Positions 1-8,570 of a stretch of 18,537 bases of DNA are shown one piece after another. A program made the translations under genes and the position numbers. Where the stretch lies: assembly GCA_019217005.1 (NCBI GenBank), contig JAHBNG010000187.1, forward strand, positions 1 to 18,537, given 5' to 3'. The notes below the pieces were generated by a model. That model had not been told where the DNA came from. It ran no database searches and saw nothing but the letters and a program-made list of their open reading frames with translations. The DNA is from Chloroflexi bacterium TSY (GTDB lineage Bacteria > Chloroflexota > Anaerolineae > Caldilineales > Caldilineaceae). The number at the start of each line of letters is the position of its first letter. Position 1 is the stretch's first letter.

Positions 1-475
1 GAATGTTGTAACGAACCACCCGAAGAGCCGGTGGACATAAATCCCCCGACCGCCTGGTGGGTAATCCCACCCATATCTGGAACCGCCCATCCCTTCTGAT
101 CTAGCTGATAGAACAAGCTGTTTTCCTTGGTTGAAACCCCAGATGGATCGAAGGGATCATACCTGAACGGCATCCGGCCTGGACCGTCACCTGCATGGTG
201 GCGTCTTCGAAGCGGACAGCATCCATATAGCTGAGCATCATATCAATATTGTCTGGGTTATCCTGGCCACCACCGAATCCGTCGGCGTAGATCGATGCGG
301 AGACAGAGTGCCCTGAACCGCGTACGCGAATTTCTTTCTCTTGCTGCCGGGCTTGTTGAATTAAGTCGATAACATCCTGCTCATGTTCCGGCAGATACAG
401 GAGGCCATTTTCATAGGTGATCGTTTTCACAGTTTGCCTCTTTACAGAATTAATAGGATGATGAGGAATATTCAA
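1..475 (-). pseudogene. FAD-binding (PCMH-type) oxidoreductase, N-terminal part, frameshifted and cut by the window edge
   Basis: This is the 5' end of a flavin-dependent oxidase of the FAD_binding_4 group (sugar-lactone or alcohol oxidase-like). The first frame reads through RVRGSGHSVSASIYADG, the early FAD-binding loop, and then LSYMDAVRFEDATMQVTVQAG. After about position 185 homology continues in another frame (PFRYDPFDPSGVSTKENSLF, then GITHQAVGGFMSTGSSGG near the window edge). The second stretch is the typical glycine-rich FAD-contacting segment of the PCMH fold. One indel near 180-190 therefore splits the gene. An ATG lies at 475, but a GTG at 430 has AGAGG about 7 nt upstream and is the more likely start. 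The substrate cannot be told from the N-terminus. It is unclear whether the frameshift is real or a sequence error; the neighbouring cytochrome gene shows the same kind of damage. Confidence 0.7.
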
Positions 476-750
476 TTTTGTGTAAGTTCACGTTGCTTGT
501 CATTTGTTAGTATAGCTTCCTAGTCTCAGCATTGGAATGCACTTTTCTTGATCATTTCTTGATCATCTGTCCAAGTTACTGCTAATGGTTGTGATCTATG
601 CCTGTTCCAGAATCTGGCCAGAAAAGCGTAAATCAGTAAACAGTTAGCAGTGAACAGTTCTCAGAGGTAGTCCTACTGTAGTCTGGAAACCGCTAACCAT
701 TTACTTTTCACTTCTTACTGAGAATCTCTTAACATAATGACATTGACTAT
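476..750. other. Intergenic region with low-complexity dispersed-repeat sequence
   Basis: No gene is visible. The part from about 635 to 740 is built of short AGTAAACAGT / AGTGAACAGT words followed by a roughly inverted version (TTTACTTTTCACTTCTTACTGAG) and ends in TCTTAACATAA. A related string occurs at about 16083-16126 in front of a 14-bp inverted repeat. It therefore looks like a dispersed, non-coding intergenic repeat rather than unique sequence. Confidence 0.4.
544..565. repeat. Perfect tandem 11-bp repeat, TTTCTTGATCA x2
   Basis: Two exact back-to-back copies of TTTCTTGATCA, each containing the palindrome TGATCA, are spaced one helical turn apart. They lie 70-135 bp upstream of the candidate starts of the minus-strand FAD oxidase gene, so an operator role is possible but unproven. 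Confidence 0.45.
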
Positions 751-3700
751 CTATTCAGTCACCTTTATGGTCGCCGTCACTAGCGGTAACTTCCAGTTCG
801 CCATCGCGGTACCACCCAAATTCAGGTGGCTGGTCATGTAGTAAAGCCGATCCGTCTCTGGCGTCTTGAGTCCGGCAGCTTTGGCTTGGGCCGCTAGCTT
901 GAAACGCTGATGGAGCCACGCCGGCATCAGCGATTGGGAGTAGATGGTGACCTGTATCGTTAAGTTTGAAGCGTCAGCCACGTCTGGTAACTTCACCACA
1001 TACTTGAGACTGATCTGTGCCGATCTCTGTGTCCACATAGTTCGGGTCCGCATCATATCCCACACCATCCCATGCCCCATTCGGAAGGTGCTGAGGGCCG
1101 ATAAGGGCTGGCCCGCCGACGACGCTGGGTCCATCGGGATCGGTGGCCTGCATGAATTCCCTTAAGATGTCGCCCTGATCATAGCCGTCTGGGCTAGCAA
1201 ACTCCTCCGATGGAACCCACCCCTTGGGTAGCAATCGGTTGTCCTTCACGTGAACCACGGTGGATGAAGCTGGTGGTAAATTCGCTGTCCGCGTCGAGGA
1301 TCAGCTCTTCGTAGATCTGAACCTGGTCCTGAGACGTGATCGCCTGATAGTGGGGCTGGTAGTTGGCAAAGTAGTTGCCCGGCTGAATATCGGAGCGGCC
1401 ATCGGGTCCGGTCTTGTCGAGGAACTCGGTGGACAGCGGGTTGCCGTCTCCGTCTACAATGAGGCCGACCGAATTGGTACGCCCTGAACCCCAAATGACG
1501 TCGTTGTCCTCCAGCACCAGGAATTCGATAAAGGCCCGCCGGAAGGCCACCCCGCTGGGGAAGCGGTGCCCCGTCAGATTGGTGACCGCGATGTCGGCAG
1601 TTAGCGTATTGGTGTCGGGGTCAAAGTCGAGGGCTTCTTGATCGATCTCCAGCTTGACGGTGGCATCCTGGGCCTGGCGCAGCATATTTTCCAGGGCCAA
1701 CATGTTGCCGGTGGTGGCCGAGGTCATGTAATCAACTTTGTCTACCCCCAAGATGTCTGAGAACTGGTTAGTCATCTCCAGCAAGAAGACGTTGAGGCCC
1801 ACCAGCTCGTGGCGGCGGTAGTCGTCGCGGTAGGGGACCGTACGGTCCTCGGCAGGTGCAGCGTTGTCCGCATCGGGGTAGCTCGTGTCCTGGATGGAAG
1901 CGATCTGGGTGGTCAGCTGCGGAATGTCGATACCCTGCCGCGGCAGCGAAAGACCGCCCGGCATGTGGCAATCTTGACAGCTCTGGAAGTTGGGATTGGT
2001 CGTGCGGTCATTGTTTTCCGCGCCGGGGCCAAAGTCGCTGTTGAGCCACTCCAGATAGGTGTCCTGTTCGATGCTGTGGTTGTACGATTGGAAGGCGGAA
2101 TTCTTTTCGATGGCCTTGAGGACCGGGTTTCTTCTGGTGGTGAGTCAACCCAATCCGGTAAGTTACCGATATTGGGCAGATTGATCACGTGGCAACTGCC
2201 ACACATCTCCGAACTGGTGGTGAATTCATTCTGTTGGGGCGTGATACCCAGCGCATTTTCCATGGGATAGGTGGTCACGTTTTTGAAGGGGCCATTGATC
2301 TGGTTGGCGGGGCTGCGCTCAAACTGGCCGGTCGTATTATTGGCCAGGAAGTAGAAGAAGTTGTCAGACCAGAGTTCCATCCCAGGCAAGGGGAGCCAAG
2401 ACAGATCTTGTTGCGCCGTCCACGCCGTGGCTTTCTCGTCATCAACTGCCGTTGCGCGGTGGCAAACCGTGCAGCTAATGCCTTCGCGCGCCAGTTCGCC
2501 ATAGCTGTGGTAGCTGGCAAAATCGTCGGGGTTGGAATAGTCGAATGACGGGTCAGGTGAATCTGATGATGGTTGTGGTGGGTTGGCAACCTCATCCTGG
2601 GTAAGCGGTTCCGTCAGATAGAAGTAGTCGGGATTAAAATCCACGTCCAGCGGATGATCGTTGGGCAATGGTCGGCCCTCTGCCGCGTCGATATGGAGCT
2701 GTCGCTGCCCCATGGCACCGTGACAGCTTAAGCAGGTGTTGATGAGTGCTTTTTGATTGGCCTCCAAGGTGCCGCTGATGGGATTGTTCTGATCGAGCGT
2801 TGAGCCAGAGAAGGTCAATGCGTTGTCATTCTTGGCCATCATGATCATCTCGCTTTCCAACTGGGCATGGAAGATGGGGTCGCGGCCAGCCAATCCCATG
2901 GGTGACCAGCGCCATTCTCCGTAGGGGGATACGTTAAAGCCGTCGCCGTAGGCAGGACCGGTCACCACAAACATGGTCGGGTTGGGCGCACCGCCCAGGC
3001 CACCATGACAGCCGATGCAGGTGTCGGAGGTAATAAATTCGTGGGGCGACGTATTGGTGTCGCCTGGTCCTTCCCATCCGGGAAAGACATGGTCCGACCA
3101 CTGGAAGGGAAACGCTTGCACACTGGCCCGCGGAACGGGCGACAAGGCCAGCTTGGTCTCGCCATCGGGTGCCGTAAACTCGCTAAACGCAGCCAGGAAG
3201 TCGGGATTGGGAGCCATCAACGGCGAGGCCGAAACGGCTGGATCGGAGGGGGGCGGTGGGCCGTGCTGGGTGAGCTCTCGGAGAAGGCGTTCGCCGTAAG
3301 GTAGCTGGGCTTCTGGCAGGGCCAAGAGCAGTTGCAGCATCTCCCGTATGGCGTTGGGATTGTCTGGATTATCCGAATCATCCGGTATGTGGGGCAGCAG
3401 ACTGGCGAGCAGACCGCCTACGTATTCTTCATCCCGCCATGAGTTATCGACGTGAAATTGAAGTGGCTCTCCAGGAAAGCCGTCAATGTTATCGGTTGTG
3501 GCAAAGGTAAATTCGCGCTCAGCGGAAGCATGGCAGCGCATACAGGTGTATAGCCCAAAGCCCGAGTAGAGGACGTGGCTATAGTCATCGACATTGGCGC
3601 TGATGGCCTCGGCATTGGTTTGGCGGTTGCCCAAGAAGGTGGTGCCCGGCGCGCCAGGACCGGCCCAGAACCAGCCATCTTTGGAGCCTTTCCTGTCTTT

Positions 3701-4252
3701 GATCATCACCGTCCAGCCGGTGACCAACGTCTCGAGCAATGCGTCATACCCTTCTGGATCGACCCTTTCCAGTTCGGCATAGATGGCGGCCGGCGGCTTG
3801 AACATCTCTTTGATGATGATGCCGCAATCTGCGACCGGGCCTTCGCGTCCATTCTCTAGCCAGGTTTTGACTTCTGGCGAATAGTAGATGCGCACGGCAG
3901 GATGCACGCCGTAGTAGGTCCCGTTGACAAAAGGACCGGTGTCGCGCACGCGCTTGTCAACCGCCCATGCATCATTGTTCTCAGCTAGTTCCGCATATTG
4001 GCGGTCAAAGAGCCATTCAAAAAGTAGTTTTTCGTAGTCTGCCAAGGGCATAGAGGGCATAGAGCTTGGCAGAGGAAGCGTGGAAGCACATGTCGATGGC
4101 TGCTCGGCTTTTGGCAGGTCCATGGGCTGACTATCCAGCCTATCTGCGCGTAGCGTTTGTACTGTGATCACCGACGAGTCGAACTTGACGTTGGTCAACG
4201 CCAAAGATACGAAAAGTAGAAAAGGAAGCTGAATCAAGATTCGCCAGTTCAT
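751..4252 (-). pseudogene. Multihaem (six CXXCH) periplasmic cytochrome c, split by three frameshifts
   Basis: This encodes a large secreted cytochrome c. ATG 4252 is chosen because it opens a signal peptide (MNWRILIQLPFLLFVSLALT); an upstream in-frame extension lacks one. Six haem-attachment sites occur in order: CMRCH, CIGCH, CLSCH, CTVCH, CGSCH and CQDCH. The first five are in the 4252-2125 frame; CQDCH follows after a frame change near 2125 (NPVLKAIEKNSAFQ continues the protein). The later part contains NLTGHRFPSGVAFRRAF, a His/Pro-rich segment typical of the C-terminal domain of such multihaem proteins. Further frame changes near 1258 (VVHVKDNRLLPKG) and near 1010-1020 (ISLKYVVKLPDV) carry it to a stop at 751. 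The full product would be about 1,165 residues. The electron donor and acceptor are unknown. Reading-frame damage with well-conserved residues on both sides suggests recent decay or indel errors. Confidence 0.75.
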
Positions 4253-4490
4253 ATTGTTCGTCCGTATATTATGCATCCAACCAAAGGTTGGGTCACGCAA
4301 AGACACCGCGAAGAGCTGATTTGTTGCCTTGACTACTTGAAAAGGATCGTGAGTATTCGAGCGGATCGCATCAAAACAAACAAATGCCGACCATCCCCAA
4401 TGGCCGCCAACCAACAAGACCTTGGCATTAGGCAAGCCATGGGTAACCGTCAATCAAATTTTTCTTGTCAACTATACGTCTATGCACAAA

Positions 4491-4517
4491 GATCATAACC
4501 TGAGACAAGTTATGATC
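4491..4517. repeat. Perfect 9-bp inverted repeat (GATCATAAC / GTTATGATC, 9-nt loop)
   Basis: The arms at 4491-4499 and 4509-4517 are exact reverse complements around CTGAGACAA. No T-run follows on either strand. It lies about 240 bp upstream of the cytochrome start, so it could be an operator or a leftover transposon end. The function is unknown. Confidence 0.5.
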
Positions 4518-4595
4518 CTTACACAAAGCCACGCCGTTTAGTTTTCGCCAATTCAGTTATAGGGTGATAAGAGTGAGTGAAACAAACTAGGAGTC

Positions 4596-4674
4596 GTTGA
4601 CATTTGGCAGCTCTCCTCAGAGAAATGATCGTTCAGCACGACCAACGCTCAGAGAGTGCGCCCTAAATGTCAAC
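4596..4674. repeat. 79-bp segment with 10-bp terminal inverted repeats (GTTGACATTT)
   Basis: GTTGACATTT at 4596-4605 pairs exactly with AAATGTCAAC at 4665-4674. A few further inner bases match (CTC..CAGAG versus CTCTCTGAG). No clear target-site duplication flanks it. It could be a miniature transposable element remnant or a stable RNA hairpin. Confidence 0.4.
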
Positions 4675-5101
4675 AGTACCTAATGTCGCTGTAAAATCGT
4701 GGGTTGCAATCGAACAATGAGGAGTATATCTTTAGATTACAACGGAACGCCTTTACTGACATGAGGTCATCATTTTTCCGAAAAACCACAAAGGTTCATG
4801 GTTCTTTCAAAGGAAGCATCAACCGATTTGATGATTCTGTTTTCCGGCTCATAGGCATCAAGTATTGCAGATTTTACATGGTGCGTCAACCCCATTTTCG
4901 CGCAACCAGGAATCCGTAAGGAATACGCAAGGTATTCATGAGGTTTGATAAGGCTTTGCTCATCAATATACACTTCTTTGGCTCATAAAAGAGAGCACTC
5001 TGGTTTTATTCTTTGTGCAAGTGTATTGCGCTTTGTATTGATGTTCAATAATTATTTCGATATAAGATATCCTCAACGCGATATCTGGCTGGATTCCATC
5101 G

Positions 5102-5248
5102 TTACTGAGTTTGGATGGGGGAGAATGCCCGCGTGACTGGCATATATCTGGCCGACTCAAAGAGTGCCGGATCGGTCACCTCTGCAATTTTGCCCCGCCG
5201 CTGCTGAAATTTTAGCGGATCGCTAATAAACGCCATGGTGGGAACCAT
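5102..5248 (-). CDS. Possible small protein of 48 aa at the distal end of the RiPP locus, unrecognised
   Basis: An open frame starts at ATG 5248 (MVPTMAFISDPLKFQQRRGK; a second in-frame ATG is at 5236) and ends with TAA at 5104-5102. It follows the HHH-leader gene on the same strand with an 17-nt gap, as expected for the last gene of an operon. The composition is ordinary for a soluble, basic small protein, with no Cys, no signal peptide and no LPxQ leader motif. I do not recognise a family. It could equally be the remnant of a longer gene. No strong ribosome-binding site precedes it. Confidence 0.3.
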   Translation of the reverse strand: MVPTMAFISDPLKFQQRRGKIAEVTDPALFESARYMPVTRAFSPIQTQ

Positions 5249-5265
5249 GAAAAGATATATCATAA

Positions 5266-5748
5266 TTACTTAAAGAAACAAGCTGATTCACAGTGGGTTA
5301 GTCGAGCGTGACACAAGCTTTCGCCACGACGTAGACAAATAAGATAGGCCTGAGTACATAAGTTTAGACAGGGTAAAAAAACAAAATGGCTATTTCTTGC
5401 AAATTGGTAATGTATGATAGGTTTAGCCTGTTTAGGTAAGCGTAATGACCCAGTATGTGGTGTATGACGATCCAACTTAAACTGAGACAAGACGCCTTGC
5501 TCAACTGCTTCCAACATTCCTTCTATTCGTCGTTTCCCTACCAGCCGTACTTTATTCAACTCCGACAAGCTACGGAAACCTTCATCTCTTGAGGCAAAAA
5601 GACGATCACGCTCGGTGACGATGTTTTTAGCAATTTCAGGACCAATGCCTCCATAGAGTTGAAAAGCCGCATCTATTATCTCAGATGTTGTACGTGGGTT
5701 ATTAATAAAATCAAGTAGTTGTTTAACGAATTCAAGAGAATGGGCCAT
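5266..5748 (-). CDS. Helix-hairpin-helix protein fused to a RLPKQ-type leader and Cys-rich tail (candidate RiPP precursor)
   Basis: A 160-residue protein starting at ATG 5748. Residues ~10-85 look like a helix-hairpin-helix module (GGIGPEIAKNIVTERD, then FRSLSELNKVRLVGKRRIEG), a fold usually binding DNA or peptides. Residues 102-111 (LRLPKQAKPI) match the leader of the other small peptides of this locus (MRLPKQxxPV), with Leu in place of the start Met. The remaining ~50 residues carry six cysteines (127, 131, 138, 146, 153, 157). It follows the stand-alone PatG-domain gene by 67 nt on the same strand. The simplest reading is a precursor whose leader has been embedded behind an extra domain, or a fusion of two genes. 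An alternative is that the HHH protein is the gene and the tail is read-through of a decayed precursor. The ribosome-binding site is weak. Confidence 0.6.
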   Translation of the reverse strand: MAHSLEFVKQLLDFINNPRTTSEIIDAAFQLYGGIGPEIAKNIVTERDRLFASRDEGFRSLSELNKVRLVGKRRIEGMLEAVEQGVLSQFKLDRHTPHTGSLRLPKQAKPIIHYQFARNSHFVFLPCLNLCTQAYLICLRRGESLCHARLTHCESACFFK

Positions 5749-5815
5749 GGATTAATCTACCTGTCTCAAATATCGTGTCCAACGTATCTCTGTTGAGCTC
5801 AATCTTGGCAGTATT

Positions 5816-6658
5816 TTAATATGCAAACCAGGAACGTATTTTGCCAACCACGACTGGTACCCAGCCGTTCACATCGACGGTAATGCGATACTCCTTTCTG
5901 GCTTGCTCCAGACGTCTAGTGGGATTAAAAAAGGTTAATTTCACATCCCAGCAATCTGCACCTGGCTTGCACAGAGCACTTTGTTCGGACTCAATGCGAT
6001 CCAGCACCAAATCCTGCTTGAGGGCATCTTCAAAGACCTGTCCTAATCGATAGGCGGTTGTAGTAGCGAAGTTAATGGCGCGCTCTTGAGGTGTTTGGCC
6101 CAAATTTCGAATTTCGAAATAAACTCGCTCGATAAAGTTCTGAATTTCGGCCTGCTTTCGCTCATAGTTTGCCAGTTCTTCTGGATCTTCCGGCGGCTTG
6201 CCCAATTGATGTTCAACAAGCGAAGCTACAGTCCAGCTCGATATACCACGCATGACTGGATCGATGACGGGAACTGCTTGCCCTGTCTTTAAGTTGGTTT
6301 CGCCCGATATCGCACCCGCAATTGACGCGACTTGCATTTCGCCATTTAACTGATCCTTGAGCAACTGTCGAATACGTTCATAGACGAGGGTGGCGTGGGC
6401 GTAGGTCGGATGCAGTACATAAATAGGAATACTATCTTGATTCAGAGTCCAATTGACCCCTTCCGCCTCATAAGGGTGAGTCTCAAGATGTTCAAGCAAG
6501 TCTTGTGGGTTGCTTGGGTCTTTTCCTTCATCCTGCATTTGCTCCCTCAAAAAGTTGGTCATTGCTTCTTGTTGAACATCTGTGCCAAAATCATAATCAA
6601 TCGTACCCAACGCATAAACAAATTGCGTATCTTCATGGGGGTGAACTGAATATGCCAT
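5816..6658 (-). CDS. Stand-alone PatG C-terminal-type domain protein, 280 aa
   Basis: Apart from about 10 leading residues, the whole protein is the domain found at the C-terminus of cyanobactin maturation proteases of the PatA/PatG group. It starts with FVYALGTIDYDFG, has the central GISSWTVASLVEHQLG and FIERVYFEIRNLG.TPQERAINFA blocks, and ends with CWDVKLTFFNP...ARKEYRITVDV...VGKIRSW. The same blocks recur in the protease (13499-15475) and in the peroxiredoxin fusion (8552-10186), so three paralogous copies serve one locus. No catalytic motif is visible and no signal peptide, so it is probably cytoplasmic. A partner, leader-binding or scaffold role is inferred. Its ATG at 6658 is preceded by GAAAGTGAG, which lies in the target-site duplication of a MITE inserted just upstream. 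A TATAAT box lies beyond the MITE. Confidence 0.8.
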   Translation of the reverse strand: MAYSVHPHEDTQFVYALGTIDYDFGTDVQQEAMTNFLREQMQDEGKDPSNPQDLLEHLETHPYEAEGVNWTLNQDSIPIYVLHPTYAHATLVYERIRQLLKDQLNGEMQVASIAGAISGETNLKTGQAVPVIDPVMRGISSWTVASLVEHQLGKPPEDPEELANYERKQAEIQNFIERVYFEIRNLGQTPQERAINFATTTAYRLGQVFEDALKQDLVLDRIESEQSALCKPGADCWDVKLTFFNPTRRLEQARKEYRITVDVNGWVPVVVGKIRSWFAY

Positions 6659-6675
6659 TTTTTGAACTCACTTTC

Positions 6676-6830
6676 GGGGTGGTTCAGAATTAGGTTTACA
6701 CTTTTGATACATAGACAAAAATCTATATGAGGTCATTTTCTGCCTGAGCATGGCTCAAATTAGAAAATATAAACATCTTTTCTCTTTGCAAAAATGTAAA
6801 CCTAATTGTCCGCCTAAAATGAACCACCCC
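6676..6830. mobile_element. 155-bp MITE with 8-bp target-site duplication
   Basis: The element begins GGGGTGGTTCA and ends TGAACCACCCC (11-bp perfect terminal inverted repeat). Inside, AATTAGGTTTACA is also repeated inverted, offset by about 11 nt. TCACTTTC flanks it directly on both sides (6668-6675 and 6831-6838), an exact 8-bp duplication. There is no coding capacity, so it must have been moved by a transposase acting elsewhere. It sits 18 nt upstream of the start codon of the 280-residue PatG-domain gene, between that gene and a likely -10 box. Confidence 0.85.
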
Positions 6831-6842
6831 TCACTTTCTACC

Positions 6843-6848
6843 ATTATA
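6843..6848 (-). promoter_or_regulatory. Candidate -10 box (TATAAT) for the stand-alone PatG-domain gene
   Basis: A perfect TATAAT on the minus strand lies just outside the right end of the MITE. Without the MITE it would sit about 26 nt before the ATG, giving a short leader. With it, the transcript would begin with the MITE sequence. A matching -35 box is not clear (TTGCTT is only 14 nt upstream), so confidence is limited. Confidence 0.35.
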
Positions 6849-7027
6849 CATTGGATTGTTACAAGCAAATATATAAGGGAATGAGAATGCGGTAAATATA
6901 TAAGGTTAACTTTACAAACAAAAATTAGATATTGAGTTTGTAATAGCCTATCACCATACATATACCTTGGTGGGACTATCCAATCTTCAGAGGAAATCGC
7001 CTCAAACGAATAGCCTCTTCTAATAAA

Positions 7028-8570
7028 CTCGATAGTTGTGAAATGAAGGTTTTCCAATTTTGACAAAAGAGACAAAAGTCATCTCAATAGATTGCATCAA
7101 GAAAAAAGTGCAGAAAAGGAGCCATCAAGATGCAATTGCCGATAGTAAATGTAGCGCCACTGGTCAAGGAGCATAGCGAAACCTTTCGTTCAGTATTTGC
7201 CAATCGTAAACAGTTTCGCCACTTTGAAAACTATCTGACGGGTCTGATGGTCTTGGACAACAAAAGCATGGCAAATATTGCCCGTTGCATTCTAGATAGT
7301 GCAGATAAGACGAATGTATCACGGTATCTGAGTGAAGCTCCTTGGCGAGCCGAAAAAACTCAATGATGAGCGTATAGTCAGAGACAGCACAATACCAACG
7401 TTCAGAGTCAGAATCGGTATTAGCGATTGACGATACACTATGTGAACATGTGGGAAGTCTGTTCGAGTATATCGACACCCACTACAATCATAGCAATGGT
7501 CAGCATCCACTGGCTCATAACTTAGTCACAAGTCACTATGTCAGTGGCGCTATCCGTTTTCCGGTCGATGCAAGTATCTACCGACGGTACGAAGAGTTTA
7601 CCGACTGGGAAGCATTTGTGGAAAAACATTTCCCAGTGACCGAGATTCCCAAGAAAAAAGAAAGAACGAACCGCTTTTCATAAACGAGTGGATAGCCACC
7701 TATTAACTGACCCCGCCTTTCGAGAGCGAGACGAAGCGTTTAAGACCAAGATAACCATTGCCAGTGAACTGGTTGAAAAAGCTGTTGAACGAACCCTTAT
7801 CTTTGGTTGGGCTCTCTTCGATGGTTGGTATCTCGCTCCAGATTTTCTAGCTGTACTCGATCGTCTGAATAAAGATTGGATCAGCATCTTGAAGTGCAAT
7901 CGCAATCTGGAGACAAATAGTTTTCGTTTGCGGGATGAAGATGGTCAGCCGATAACTTTCGAGGGGCCACATATTAAAGTCAAAGAGTTGGTCCCCTACA
8001 TCCCCCAGAATGCCTACAAGCCTGTCACCATTGATGGTCGTACTTACTACACCTTTACCATGACTGTGCGTATCCCTTCTATCGGCAAGGTACGCATCGT
8101 GATTAGTTTTGATAATCCTGAATTGCAAGACAATTATGCCGTTTTAGTGACCAATCGCACCGACTGTAATGCCAAACGCATTCTCTCGATTTACCTGCTT
8201 CGTTGGCCTATCGAGACGGTTTATCAGGATGGTAAACAACTGCTTGGTCTTGATGAATATTGCATGCGAACTGCCCACGCCTTTCAAAAACATTGGTCTC
8301 TGGTCTTCGTGGCTTATTCTCTCTTGCACCTTGATTGTTTGGGACCATCATTGGCTAAAACTCAATTCTCGCCCAGCAAATCCCTTGGTGAGGCTACCCG
8401 GCAGCAAACTCAGTCACTGATTCAAGATCTCATCTTGACGGCTCATGATGCCTTGAATGACGGACAGGAGATTGCGGAGGTCTTCGCTACCCTTTTCGCC
8501 AAACGGCAGGTCTGCTCTGCTTAATTTGACTTTGTCAAATCTGGCACCTGCTCAAAATACAACTATCGAG
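7028..8570 (+). mobile_element. IS701-like insertion sequence, 1543 bp, with 7-bp target duplication
   Basis: The ends are CTCGATAGTTGT (7028-7039) and ACAACTATCGAG (8559-8570), a perfect 12-bp inverted repeat. Further inside, CCAnnTTTGACAAA is also shared by both ends (7054-7067 and 8531-8544). TAATAAA flanks it on both sides (7021-7027, 8571-8577). Removing the element and one TAATAAA restores the string GTTTATTAG on the minus strand, which gives the peroxiredoxin fusion a normal ...WSVY-stop ending like its protease paralogue. This confirms the boundaries. Confidence 0.85.
7130..8524 (+). pseudogene. IS701-like DDE transposase, frameshifted
   Basis: The protein would be about 450-465 residues. 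The N-terminal frame (MQLPIVNVAPLVKEHSETFR ... SRYLSEAPW) ends at 7366. A second frame (LAIDDTLCEHVGSLFEYID, holding the first catalytic Asp) runs to 7683, and a third from 7688 to 8524 holds FDGWYLAPD (second Asp) and RWPIETVYQDGKQLLGLDEY (Glu). The breaks are at a six-A run (7353-7358), at a further indel before 7430, and at a TTTT run near 7676-7679. Two of the three known indels are therefore in homopolymers. As read, no functional transposase is made. Correcting the indels would give an intact one, so sequence error cannot be excluded. Confidence 0.8.

Larger units (their letters stand above)
4253..5101. other. Intergenic region without a recognisable gene
   Basis: Several short open frames on both strands were read (for example minus 4973-4770) and none is recognisable. 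What can be seen is structural: a 9-bp hairpin at 4491-4517, a 10-bp-arm inverted repeat at 4596-4674, and a 7-bp hairpin AGATATC/GATATCT at 5065-5086. The last lies just downstream of the last small minus-strand reading frame of the RiPP locus. It has no U-tract, so it is not a convincing intrinsic terminator. Confidence 0.5.

Noticed and set aside
4253..4453. Upstream extension of the cytochrome frame
   Set aside because: The extension has no protein-like pattern, while the internal ATG at 4252 begins a clear signal peptide.
4770..4973. 67-residue minus-strand frame in the gap next to the cytochrome
   Set aside because: No recognisable motif, no ribosome-binding site and no operon context. 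Treated as intergenic.
6755..7075. 106-residue open frame between the MITE and the IS701-like element
   Set aside because: It spans the MITE end and the IS end, so it is assembled from unrelated inserted pieces. No family resemblance.
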